A stretch of DNA of 64,000 nucleotides from Arcuatula senhousia. Lineage: Eukaryota; Mollusca; Bivalvia; Mytilida; Mytilidae. Positions 25,001 to 35,339 of the stretch are shown here, one piece after another. The position numbers and the translations under genes are program-made. Below the pieces are notes generated by a model. That model was not told the DNA's origin, did not search any database, and saw only the letters and a list, made by a program, of their open reading frames with translations. Every line of letters starts with the position of its first letter. Position 1 is the stretch's first letter. The stretch is from the NCBI GenBank assembly GCA_963971305.1, contig OZ020303.1, positions 33,964,106-34,028,105 on the forward strand, given 5' to 3'.

Positions 25001-28000
25001 AATTTTGTAGATCTTGATGCGCTTAACAATATGCAATTTAAATTTCTCAAATATATAGTATAGTTTTCAAGATATTGAGCTAAACAGGTGCAAAATTTGC
25101 AAAAAATCCACAAAAAGGGCAATTACTCCTACATGGGTTGTTGGATTTTCTTCAAAATTTCAGAGCTGGTACATCTTGATGTGCTGATCACTTTTGTGCC
25201 CAATCAAAATTTTGAAATCTGTCACCGTTTTAGAGTTATTTGCAACAAGAGGCTCCCAGGAGCCTGAATCGCTCACCTGGTCTTAATGTCAACCCTTTAA
25301 AGACTTTTGTATAGCTAAATGAGCTGAATGTTTAAGCAATAAAAAGCTTTTCTCTATCTGCAATAGTTTTCATTCCAAAGCAAAAAACACTATTTTTCAC
25401 CTTTAAAGGGCCATAACCCCTTAGAGGGGTCATCTGACAACTTCGACCCTAAAAAGACTTTTGTAGAGCTAATTAAGCTGAACATTTAGGCAAGCAACAT
25501 CTTTTCTCTATCTGCAAAAGTTTTCTTTCTTTAGGCCAAAAACACTATTTTTTGCCTTTAAGGGGCCGTAACCACTATAAGGGGTCATCTGGCAACTTTG
25601 ACCCTATGGAAACTTTTGTAGAGCTAAATGAGCTGAACATTTAAGCAAGCAATAGCTTTTCTCTATCTGCAATAGTTTTCATTCCATAGGCCAAAAACAC
25701 TATTTTTTTCCTTTAAGGGGCTGTAACCCCTATAGGGGGTCATCTAACAACTTAGACCATATGGAGACTTGCGTAGAGCTAAATGAGCTGAACATTTAAG
25801 CAAGCAACAGCTTTTCTCTATCTGCAATAGTTTTCATTCTATAGGCCAAAAACACTATTTTTTGCCTTTAAGGGGCTGTAACTCCTATAAGGGGTCATCT
25901 GACAACTTCGACCCTATGGAGGCTTGTGTAGAGCTAAACGAGCTGAACATTTAAGCAAGCAACAGCTTTTCTCTATCTGCAATAGTTTTCTTTCTATAGG
26001 CCAAAAACACTAATTTTTGCCTTTAATGGGCCGTAACCACTATAAAGGGTCATCTGGCAACTTTGACCCTATGGAAACTTTTGTAGAGCTAAATGAGCTG
26101 AACATTTAAGCAAGCAACAACTTTTCTCTATCTGCAATAGTTTTCATTCCATAGGCCAAAAACACTACTTTTTGCCTTTAAGGGGCTGTAACCCCTATAG
26201 GGGATCATCTAACAACTTTGACCATATGGAGACTTGTGTAGAGCTAAATGAGCTGAACATTTAAGCAAGCAACAGCTTTTCTCTATCTGCAATAGTTTTC
26301 ATTCTATAGGCCAAAAACACTATTTTTTGCCTTTATGGGGCTGTAACTCCTATAAGGGGTCATCTGACAACTTCGACCCTATGGAGGCTTGTGTAGAGCT
26401 AAACGAGCTGAACATTTAAGCAAGCAACAGCTTTTCTCTATCTGCAATAGTTTTCTTACTATAGGCCAAAAACTCTATTTTTTGCCTTTAAGGGGCCATA
26501 ACCCCTATAAGGGGTCATCTGACAACTTTGACCTTATGGAGACTTTTGTAGAGCTAAATGAGCTGAACATTTAAGCAAGCAACAGCTTCTCTCTATCTGC
26601 AATAGTTTTCATTCCATAGGCCAAAAACATGAAAAAATGCTATTTTTCACCTTTTAGGGGCCGTAACTCCCATAAGGGGTCATCTGACAACTTCGACTTA
26701 ATGAAGACTTTTGTAGAGCTTTTGATGCTGAAGCAGTGGCGTGGCATCAGATTTCATCTATCTCTTATACTTTTTGATTTACAAGCCAAAAACAGTAGTC
26801 TGACCCCCCTGGTCTATTTTTAGCAACGGCAGCCATGTTTTTCGACGAATCAAAAATCCCCACATCAGTTCTGTGGGGGATACCCTAAAGTACCACCAGA
26901 CCAAATTTGGTTTGAATCTGTGCAGCCGTTTCAGAGGAGAAGAAGTTTGAAGAAAAGTTAAAGACGATGGACGACGACGACGGACACCAAGTGATGGCAA
27001 TAGCTCACATGGCCTTTGGCCAGGTGAGCTAAAAAACTGCCATTTACCCCTATGTTCTATTTTTAGCCACAGCGGCCATGTTTTACAACCAATCAAAAAT
27101 CCCCACATCAGTTCTATACAGCTAATGCTAATAAACAACTATACCAAGTTTGGTTCCATTTGGACTTTAAGTGTCAGAGGAGTTAACGTTTTCAATGTAA
27201 TGAGGAAATGCTGTTAAAATGCTAAATTTTGACGTTCTAAGGGCAATAACTCCTAAAAGGAAAGGTCCTACAAGGTTGACTCTTATACATATTTTGTAGA
27301 TCTTGATGTGCTCAACAATATGCAATTTAAATTTCTCAAATATCTAGTATAGTTTTCAAGATATTGAGCTAAACAGGTGCAAAATTTGCAAAAAATCCAC
27401 AAAAAGGGCAATTACTCCTACATGGGTTGTTGGATTTTCTTCAAAATTTCAGAGCTGGTAGATCTTGAGGTGCTGATCACTTTTGTTCCCAATCAAAATT
27501 TTGAAATCTGTCACCGTTTTAGAGTTATTTGCAAAAAACTGCCATTTACCTTTATGTTCTATTTTTAGCCACAACGGCCATGTTTTACAACCAATCAAAA
27601 ATCCCCGATCAGTTCTATACACCTAATGCTAATAAAGAACTATACCAAGTTTGGTTCCATTTGGACTTAAAGTGTCAGAGGAGTTAACGTTTTCAATGTA
27701 ATGATGAAATGCTGTTAAAATGTTAAATTTTGACGTTCTAAGGGCAATAACTCCTAAAAGGAAAGGTCCTACAACATTGACTCTTATACATATTTTGTAG
27801 ATCTTGATGTGCTTAACAATATGCAATTTAAATTTCTCAAATATCTAGTATAGTTTTCAAGATATTGAGCTAAACAGGTGCAAAATTTGCAAAAAATCCA
27901 CAAAAAGGGCAATAACTCCTACATGGGTCATTGGATTTTCTTCATAAATTTCAGGATAGGTAGATCTTGAGGTGCTGATCACTTTTACCCTATGCCAGAA

Positions 28001-31000
28001 TTTTGATATCTGTAGCCGTTTTTGAGTTATTTGCAAAAAAACTGCATTTTACCCCTATGTTCTATTTTTAGCCATGGCGGCCATGTTTTACGACGAATCA
28101 AATATCCCCACATCAGTTCTAAGCACCGAATGCTAATGAACAACCATACCAAGTTTGGTTGCAATTGGACTAATGGTGTCAGAGGAGTTAACGTTTTAAA
28201 AAGTAAGACGGACGACGGACGCCAAGTGATGACAATAGCTCACATGACCCTTGGTGTCAGGTGAGCTAAAAAGGAGTCTGTCATTTGACAATTTCAACCT
28301 AATGGACAATTTTGTAGATCTTAATTAGCTGAACAATATGCAATTGAAATTACTTTAATAATTTACATAGTTCTTGAGATACAAGACAAAATAAGTGCAA
28401 AAAGCAGAAACAATTAAGAAAACCTAACGGTTTTTAGAAATTTCTTCAAAATTTTGGAGTAAGTAATTCTTGATGTGCTGATCACTTTTACCCTTGCCAC
28501 AATTTTGATATATGTACCTGTCACTGTTTTTGAGTTATTTGCAAAAAACTGCTGTTTTACCCACTGTTCTTATTTTAGCAACGGTGGCCATGTTTTTTAT
28601 AGAATCAATTTAAAATGAGAATTCTTTGTAGCTAACATGTCATATATCATTCCTACCAAGTTTCAGTCAAATTGGTTCAGTAGTTTCAGAGAAGAAGATT
28701 TTTGAAATTCTTCAAAGATGACGATGACCGCATAGTGATGGCATAGGCTCACATGGCCTTTGGCCAAGTGAGCTAAAAATGTACACACAATATTCAGTAA
28801 TATTGAATCCAATGCTAAATTACACAATCTAATAAACTTAACTCTTGAAAATTAGGTGTAACACCAGGCCAATTTGTACTTAATCTAGGAAATTAGCCAT
28901 TACAAGCACAAAATTCATTTAATTATGTTATATACATAAAATTTTGATGGGCTGAAGTCATATTTTGATCAGATAATCAAATTAATTCATTAATTTATAC
29001 AAAAATCAATATTTTTTAATGAAACATTTCTTGTTAATCCTTTACAATGCTCTAGGTTATGCTTATTCTTCTACTTTTCACTCTAAGCTTTTTTTCACTA
29101 TATTGCAGATATCAATGATCATGCTCATATACCCCACGCATTCTGCTATTTGGCCATTATAAGAGTTAACACTAAAGTATGTGTCGCCTGCGGGCACCAT
29201 TAGAAACAATAATTCTTTCTTACTTCCACTTTTTTTTTGAATCTGTAAGGATTTTCAGTTTCTGAGATCAATATGCATACCAAGTTTCATCAAACTCGGA
29301 CAAATAGTACTTGAGATATGGAGGTGTTCATAAAACCTCTATACTGCTTTTATATGTGTATTGAAAATTGTCAAAGTCACTCAACCAAAAAATTAAGGTC
29401 AAGATCAAAAGATGGGTATGCAAAGCTACTACTGGGCATATTTCATCAACCTAGGACCTACAGTTCCTTGAGATATGATGGTGCTCATAAAACCTTACCC
29501 AAAAAGTTAACACTGCTGTGGTCACTGTTGCCGGCGTCACTGCAGGTAAAATACCACATATGTCCCACTCTGCTTTGCAGGCGAAACAAAAAATGACTTT
29601 GAGCTCATCAATTTTCGTTAAAAAAAAAATTGTGATAACATTCAAAATTCATATGTTATACTTCTTGCATACCAAGTTTCATGTTATTCTATTCAGTAGT
29701 TTCAGGGGAGTTGCGTCCACAACAGAATTGTCTGCAAATTTCAAAGTCAATAGGGCAATTACTCCCACAAAATTTTGCAGATAAAAAAATTCCTGATAAT
29801 ATGCATGACCACATAGGGTGTACTTCATGCATACCACGTTACATAAAATTCTGTCGAGTAGTTTACGGAAAGTTGCGTCAACAAGATAATGAATCAGGAT
29901 TTTTGGCAAATTTTAAGTCCAAAGGGCCATAACTCCAACAAAAATTAGCGGATATTATATTCCTGATTACGTACACATTCACACAGTGCATACTTCCAGA
30001 ACACCAAGTTTCACCATATTGTGTACAGTAGTTTCAGGAGTTACGTCCTTAAGATGATGAATCAGGATTTTTGGAAAATTTCTAAGTGCAAAGGGCCATA
30101 ACTCCCATAAAAATTTGGTGATTAAAAATTCCTGGTAACATGCACAACTACATATGGTGTACTTCTTGCATACCAAGTTTCATTAAATTCTGAGGAGTAG
30201 TTTAAGAGGAGTTGCGTCAACAAACTGTGATGACAGACGAACAGATGCACATACGAACTGACGGACCAGTCAAAACCATTATACTCTCTGCAACTTGTTG
30301 CATGGGGTATAATGATATTAAGATTCTATGTTACATTTTTTAGTAATATAAGAATATTACAAATTTAGTAGTATTACAGTTTACAAAATTCCTGGAGTGT
30401 TTACAGCGACTACAAAATCCTTTACCAAATATCTTTTTTTTTCCTAAAGCGTTGAAATCAAAAACATTTTCTTGGTCTGATATTGGCTGCAAAAGGAAGA
30501 GGGCTGAAACCCAATTAAGGTTTATCTAAAACAATAATGTTTTGAGTAAGTCTTGACAATTAGCATGCTTGGTAGGCTTCTTTAATTCTACAGTAATATA
30601 AAGGTATATATCTCTAAATAGTCTCTAAATAGTCAAATCCTTTACTAAATTCGTTTATAATCATGGGTATCTTATTGAAAAATTCAACTGTACACGTCAA
30701 TGGTTGATCGTAAAACAAATATCACACCTTGGATTTTATGGAAATGTAGTTTATAAGGCATGGAAATTCAAAAACAAGCCTCTTGGCATGGTAAAATGGC
30801 TTAAAAAATTATTAAAGAGAGGATACGAGTTGGAAATTGAAGTAAAATTTGGTAGTTTTTTGGTAGTAATAGTGATAATTTGATAGTAACTTTAAAACGT
30901 TAATCTATTGAACTTTGACTATTGTATTGTTTTTAAGCATTTCAGTGTCAGTGTAGGTTTTGTGTGATGAAACTAAACCATTATTTGTTTGAAGTGTTAT

Positions 31001-34000
31001 GTTGGATTAAGACCATATGTTTGATTTTTTTACATCAGTCGATAAATGCTTCTTAGCTAGCTGTCAGTAACTGTGAGTGTTCTCAAGAGAGTTCCTTTAG
31101 GTCTCATTGTTCTCGTATAGTACTCTAATCTCAGGTTCTCTCTTGGTGAAATGAACTTTTATTGATTAGATTTTTAAAATGTGTTATTTTTGTGCTTTGT
31201 GCAAGATTTACAATAGGGGAAAGGTTTGGCCCCTTAAAAAACTTGTTCAACCACGCAACATTTTATATGTGCCTATCCTAAGCCAAAACTTCTTGTCAAA
31301 GCTTTTATTTGTCCCTGTCAACTATCTGGTTTTTGCTCTATGTCCAGAAATGTGTCTATCGTTGATAGTTTAAGGATTCGTTTGAATCTTATGTATTTTA
31401 CCTTTAGTGTTGGGCCAATGCAAGATGGTGAGCAGCAACCTCTGGTCATGTTGAAGATTGCTGGCTGTTTTTCCATTTTGCTTTTTCTTAATGATGATTT
31501 AGGGCATACACTTATTCAACATCTCTACAAATTAAACAGTGACACTTGGTGACAAGTGGTTAGGTCATGTGCTTAGAATGCCCGGTGAGAAGATTCCAAG
31601 GACAGCAACACACTGGACAACACCAGGAAAGGGGAAATCAAGAACACCTCCAACAACTTGAAAGTAAACCATTTTCATGTTTTCTTGACAGGGAACCTTC
31701 AAGAGCTAGGTTACACATGGGAATAAACTTTGCAACTGGCAAAGGACAGAGAAAGGTAGAGGAAGCTTGTTGGTGCTTAATGCCCCAGCTAGGATGGATA
31801 GGGAAAACCAAAAGCAAAAAAATAAACCTAGCATAACTATTATTCTAATATATAGTAAAATCTATTATCTTAAAATAGTATTACCTTGAATCTTATAAAC
31901 ATCCCAGACTGCATCAAAGAAGTTCAGAATAGCATTTATCTTTGCCTCCCAATCTAGGGGTTCTTCTTGTTCAGTTGTTGGTGCTATAAACGAGAAAGAT
32001 TTATTCTTTTCATCTTCATTCTTTAATTTTTCTTTCCTTCTTTTCTTTTTCAGCTTTCTTTTTTGATTTTTTGTCAGTGTTTTTTCTTGTCCTTGTTGAA
32101 TCTGTTCATGGTCAATAGATCTTTGTTGATCTTTTGCTTTCCTTTTCCTCCTTCTTGTTCTCCTTGCTGTACTAGTATCATCATCTGGAACATAAATAAT
32201 AGAACTATTTTAACTTTCATAATTTAATTTTAACTTTTTTTAAATCAATATGTCATGTATGTGTTGCTTAGGGCAATGTCATCTATATGCTCCTTATTAA
32301 TTTCCCTTTATTTTGAAGGTGCCTTCTTTGATAACTTTGAAATTGCCTTTGGTTCCTTTTTCAACAATTATTATACTAGAGTAAATCTGAGTTTTATTTT
32401 GAACTATGACAAAAAGAAGCAGACACCTTAATCTACATACCTAAATGAATTTTGCTCGGGTGTTTCATATACTGTGGTTTCATTATTTGAATTAATTTTC
32501 AGTAGTGTTTGTAAACCATGAAATAAGAATCCAACAGTGTTATTTTTACACTGATTACATTAAGCAACATGTAGAAACCACGAAATTAAAAATCCAACAA
32601 AATGTCTTTTAAGGCAAAACCACAAAAAATTTGATATCTACGAAAATAAATGAACCCACAGCAGTGGTAAAAGAAAATTTCATTACATCAAAATTCAATG
32701 CTAAATATTTATATCTTGTGCTTTAAAATACAGTTAAACATGTCTAAACCAAATCCTTAAAAAACTCAAAACCCATAATTTGTATAGATAGATGAAATTA
32801 TAATGGTAAATAAAAAATATTGAATTCAGGCACAGGGACGTGCTCTTCTCTATCAATATTTTGTCAGATGTGCAGTACTAAAAAACACAATTGAAATATT
32901 ACTTTCACCATCCCCCTTTTCTTCAATTCGATTTTCTTTTATTTGATCATTAATCTCATTTCAGGGTTAAATTGCTCCTCAGTTGCTGTCTTTACTCAAG
33001 ATATTTTATGGTAGACCCCATGCACTTCAGACAAATATGGGATTTTTATCTCTCAGAGGGCAGATGTTGGTTTTTTGTAGAGTTTTGTTTTGTCATCGTT
33101 TAGCGGATTTGAATACTAAATTGGAAATTAGCTGTGAAATGAGTGTGCTATAGCAGGCAGGAACTGCTTACTCTTCAGGAGCATCTGATTTCACTCTTGT
33201 AACAACTTGAGTTCGCATTGTTGATTTTGTGTTTTGTGTTCCTCCTGCTGTTCTTGTTCATGTTTTGTCCTTGCCTTTTCGGACTTTCCATGAATGATGT
33301 TCCTTTCTAAATCACCAAAATATATCTTCATTCATTGTATCTTGGCCTAAAATTGGGCTGTGTTCATGCAAATTAATACAAAATTTGGCAACCACCTGGA
33401 CATGAAAAGCATTACCTCAAGGAAAAGTCTCCTTACTCGAGGGAATCTCTGAGTAGATTTAATGATCGATGTTTTTTACATTTGTTTTGCATAGCATTTA
33501 TTAGCAAAGTCTCAAGAATGTATACAATAAAAAAAATTAAATTTGGGTGTTTTGGAAAGGAAAATCATCCATGAAAACAATCATAAAGAAAAAGGCGAGA
33601 GATTCATGATCTAATAGAAGAAAATCAAACTGAAGAAAAGTGGTGAAAGTATGGTAAGTATTTCCCTATAGTGTTTTTTTTTTGTATGGCACATTGACTC
33701 TAACAAAATATTGATAGAGGGGAGCAAGTCCCTGTGATTCAGGCAAAATCAAGTATACAATATATAGCATTATAAGAATACCGGTACATGTAAATTTTAA
33801 ACAGTACATGTTACATGGTAAGTTTTTAAATAGCAGCTAGATATATATAATATACCCTTGGTGACCGTTGCAAATAGGTAAATTTTTTTTTTATTTTTTT
33901 TTTATTTTTTTTTTTTTTAAACTTCTATCTTAGAAATGCTAAAACACTGTCATAAATGTATATTAGTAGGTATATAATATAGAATATATTACATAATGAT

Positions 34001-34557
34001 GGCATTTTCCATATCTCTAGATCACATTGGTCATAGTCAATGGTTACATCTTCATGTGTGCATTACTTTAACTTTAAACTTAAAATATCAATGTACAATG
34101 TACTTGAATGTAATATTGTTCTAGTTTGTTTGTTTATTTGTCATATATATTGAATCATAAATGTTGTATGTCAATGCCCTACTGGGGACCTAATTTGGAA
34201 ATAAATATATCTTATCTTATCTTATAAACATATCATGTTACCATTTGATTCTGAGGAGCTGGTTCCAGTTTTGACTTCTACAGTTAGGGGAGGAGTGTAG
34301 CCTGCTGGTGGAGGTAGAACTGTATAAGTTTTCAATGGTTTCTCAGGTGAAGAATCTACCTCCCTTTTTTCGTCTTCCTCTTCTTCACTCTCTGATGTCT
34401 CTGCTGCTTCATTTTTACCATACATAATGCTCCAGACATTTTGCTTAAAAACTGAAATGTTTTTTTTATTTAACATGTTTAATATGAAAATAAAAATAAC
34501 TTTCATCAAATCAACTGCAGGTGATCCTTGCTGAACATGCTGAACACCTCTTTGCAT
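21872..34557 (-). CDS. ERICH1: ERICH1-like protein (glutamate-rich protein 1), four exons, 3' end not found
   Basis: Joined coding exons: 34548-34557, 34242-34451, 31885-32184 and 21872-22075, in matching phases with GT/AG borders. The order of blocks fits vertebrate ERICH1. A short N-terminal VF-rich segment comes first, then an acidic stretch (SESEEEEDEKRE) and a PPxGYxP segment (VLPPPAGYTPP). A strongly basic stretch follows (RRTRRRKRK … LTKNQKRKLKKKRRKEK), then INAILNFFDAVWDVYKI and a helical tail (LLHNMNRVKELLSL). The family is poorly characterised; the basic region suggests nuclear or nucleic-acid association (inference). Intron 3 is ~9.8 kb and filled with repeats. Exon 4 ends at a strong donor (A|GTAAGT), implying a further short exon of ~20-25 residues that I could not place; reading through instead gives a TGA three codons later. 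Confidence 0.75.
22567..22778. mobile_element. GTGGATTC-type hairpin MITE, copy 1 (best preserved)
   Basis: A ~212-bp imperfect palindrome: TACTGTGGATTCATTTATTT … TAATGAAACCACAGTA, with inner arms GTGGGTACCAATTTTTGTGG and ACGAAAATTGATACCCCACG. A TA flanks each end, consistent with a TA target site (Tc1/mariner-type MITE, inferred). It lies in the 5' part of ERICH1 intron 3. Confidence 0.75.
23143..23277. mobile_element. short hairpin MITE with T/A-run arms
   Basis: ATGACTGTCATAATTTTTTT…CATTGGGGTATG pairs with CATATCCCCAATG…ATATTACAGTCAT around a ~50-bp centre. A partial arm recurs at 23372-23412 (CATTGAGATATGAAAAAAAA). Confidence 0.7.
24557..28272 (+). mobile_element. family-A element A8 (503-bp core), nested in A7
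   Basis: 5' terminus ACAAGAGGCTTCCAGGAGCC at 24557; core resembles A2 and A4 (GGACTTAAAGTGTCAGAGGAG recurs). It is split by A9 (25245-27034) exactly inside the word GAGTTATTTGCAAAAAACTGCC. Its 3' end has a GGACGACGGACG microsatellite and the hairpin GACCCTTGGTGTC, GTGAGCTAAAAA. Confidence 0.75.
25245..27034 (+). mobile_element. family-A element A9 (155-bp core with higher-order repeat), nested in A8
   Basis: Complete: 5' terminus, about nine 155-bp monomers, the line TTTCAGAGGAGAAGAAG, a GACGACGACGGAC microsatellite and the 3' hairpin GGCC-TTT-GGCC then AGGTGAGCTAAAAA. Monomers from 25559 to 26024 (three types) repeat in the same order from 26025 to 26490, giving a 465-bp higher-order unit. 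Confidence 0.8.
29165..29603 (+). mobile_element. family-G element, copy 1
   Basis: Starts GTTAACACTAAAGTATGTGTCGCCTGCGGGCACC-like (5' module GTTAAC…GCACCATTAG) and ends TCTGCTTTGCAGGCGAAACAAAAA. The core words CATACCAAGTTTCATCAA and CTTGAGATATGGAGGTG match copy 2 at 41 kb. Confidence 0.6.
29604..30312 (+). mobile_element. family-H element (5' end unclear)
   Basis: Four ~130-bp monomers share GGGCCATAACTCC and ACCAAGTTTCA…AGTAGTTTCAGG. A GACAGACGAACAGATGCAC microsatellite-like stretch follows at about 30233-30275. The 3' hairpin is CATTATAC…GCAAC-TT-GTTGC…GTATAATG. Plus-strand frames across it are repeat shadows. Confidence 0.6.
30313..31404. other. ERICH1 intron 3 sequence, no feature seen
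   Basis: AT-rich with short frames only; no repeat termini or RNA gene recognised. Confidence 0.4.
31405..31525 (+). repeat. diverged copy of the 20272-20415 block
   Basis: GGGCCAATGCAAGATGG…AGCAGC…TTGAAGATTGCTGGCTGT and GCATACACTTATTCAACATC align with the island at 20.3 kb. A TTTAG acceptor-like site precedes it, as in the other copy. Confidence 0.4.
31550..31810 (+). pseudogene. 3' end of a LINE-type reverse transcriptase ORF, degraded
   Basis: One frame from about 31557 reads WLGHVLRMPGEKIPRTA then HWTTPGKGKSRTPPTT before a TGA. This pattern is typical of the extreme C-terminus of RTE/jockey-like non-LTR retrotransposon polyproteins (WLGHVLRM…IPR…GK…RP.TTW). Later pieces (LQELGYTW, LAKDRE) continue in broken frames. 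Only the last ~80 codons are present, as in a 5'-truncated insertion. Confidence 0.65.
31885..32184 (-). CDS. ERICH1: ERICH1-like exon 3 (basic region and FF/W segment)
   Basis: 300 bp, acceptor GTTCCAG before 32184, donor GTAATA after 31885. It begins DDTSTARRTRRRKRK, continues TLTKNQKRKLKKKRRKEK, and ends WEAKINAILNFFDAVWDVYK. The KNxKRKLKKK block and the following AxxILNFxxxxxxxY segment are the clearest ERICH1 landmarks. Confidence 0.85.
32470..32664. mobile_element. GTGGATTC-type MITE, copy 2
   Basis: Begins TACTGTGGTTTCATTATTTG and ends ACGAAAATAAATGAACCCACAGCAG; the interior is diverged. It lies in ERICH1 intron 2. Confidence 0.6.
32832..33735. mobile_element. long-TIR DNA transposon remnant with 9-bp target duplication (one mismatch)
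   Basis: The left end ACAGGGACGTGCTCTTCTCT and the reverse complement of the right end (ACAGGGACTTGCTCCCCTCT) match for ~37 bp through ATCAATATTTTGT. The flanks are AATTCAGGC (32823-32831) and GATTCAGGC (33736-33744), a 9-bp duplication with one difference. A 9-bp duplication with terminal inverted repeats is the habit of Mutator-like elements (established for that superfamily; assignment here inferred). A Penelope 3' copy is nested inside. Confidence 0.65.
32965..33310 (+). mobile_element. 5'-truncated Penelope-like 3' end
   Basis: It begins in the last ~35 codons of the RT (KIFYGRPHA…, cf. KKFHGIHHA at 5.9 kb), passes GTAGAGTTTTGTTTTGTC as at 5.74 kb, and continues through the tail (GGCAGGAACTGCTTACTCTT). 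Plus orientation; truncated at its 5' side, as expected for target-primed insertion. Confidence 0.65.
34110..34225 (+). repeat. non-LTR retrotransposon-type 3' tail
   Basis: CCTAATTTGGAAATAAATAT followed by (ATCTT)n. The same tail occurs at 50420-50476 and, inverted, at 42720-42775. An AATAAA-like word followed by a short simple repeat is typical of LINE/SINE tails. Confidence 0.5.
34242..34451 (-). CDS. ERICH1: ERICH1-like exon 2 (acidic and PPxGYxP region)
   Basis: 210 bp; acceptor ACATTTCAG before 34451, donor GTAACA after 34242. Reads FKQNVWSIMYGKNE, then the acidic SESEEEEDEKRE, then VLPPPAGYTPP. Its last base plus AT of exon 3 makes Asp, so the phase is consistent. Confidence 0.75.
34548..34557 (-). 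CDS. ERICH1: ERICH1-like exon 1, start codon (10 coding bases)
   Basis: ATG CAA AGA G followed by GTGTTC as donor joins exon 2 in phase, giving MQRVFKQ, close to the short VF-containing N-terminus of the family. The donor is weak. The intron (34452-34547, 96 bp) is itself open in the same frame, so retention would give a longer N-terminus. No upstream alternative was better. Confidence 0.45.
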
Positions 34558-34803
34558 ATGTCATTATGTAACTTGAGATGTATAGCAACGATAAAAGTGC
34601 TGGTTCTTCGCTTTGGTGTTTTGCATATTAATTCTTTTTCTAAAATAAATGATGTAAGCAGGCCTATTATATGGTGATTCATTACAAGTTCCATCAACTT
34701 AGGATGGATGGAAACAGAACACCAGCAGCACAGTCAATATTTTGGCATGATTCAGTAATGGGCAAATGATAGAAATTCTCAGATGACCAATTTGAGATAA
34801 TAA

Positions 34804-35100
34804 ACAAGAGGCTCTCAGGAGCCTAAATCACTCAACTAGTCCTTATAGCCATAAGGGTCTTATCTATACATATATATATGACCAACACACCTATAAGGAG
34901 TACTCTGACAACTTTGACCCAACAGAGACAAATAATGAACTGAAGTTTAAAGTAAGCAGTAGTTTTTCTCTATCTTCAATACTCTTCATTCTATGGGGAA
35001 AAACATGAAAAAGACTATGTTTGACCTTCAAAGGGCCAGATCCCCTAAAAGGGGTCATCTGACAACTTCAATTCTTAAATTCTTAGAGCTAATAAAGCAT
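34804..35100 (+). mobile_element. family-A element A10, truncated
   Basis: 5' terminus ACAAGAGGCTCTCAGGAGCC then CACTCAACTAG, followed by one and a half diverged 155-bp monomers (GGGGTCATCTGACAACTTCA). No 3' terminus. Confidence 0.6.
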
Positions 35101-35339
35101 CATCTTTCCTTTTAAGGCTTTATCTTCAGCAAGTCCATGCTTGTGATAATCATTTCAAAATATTAGGTGCACTTCTTCAATTGCCTTCAATATGTCACAA
35201 ATGTTCTGCAAAACTTCAACTTCAACACATCAAGCAATTTACAAGGAGTATCTGATACACAAAAGGGTGATGGATGAAGACAACTATAAGAATGCCTTTG
35301 AGAAGATACAAGACACACCATGGCCTGAGGTTCTGTGGC

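Larger units (their letters stand above)
23974..28779 (+). mobile_element. family-A element A7, outermost of a triple nest
   Basis: The 5' terminus at 23974 (GAATCCCTCATCTG variant) is followed by 155-bp-type core. A8 interrupts it from 24557 to 28272. A7 core then resumes (GGAGTCTGTCATTTGACAA) and ends with the hairpin GGCC-TTT-GGCC and AAGTGAGCTAAAAA at 28779. Its microsatellite is reduced to GATGACGATGACCG. All lies inside intron 3 of the ERICH1-like gene. Confidence 0.75.

Noticed and set aside
34506..34697. 63-codon minus frame overlapping ERICH1 exon 1
   Set aside because: Different frame from the gene, no homology seen; the 10-base exon in the other frame joins exon 2 in phase.
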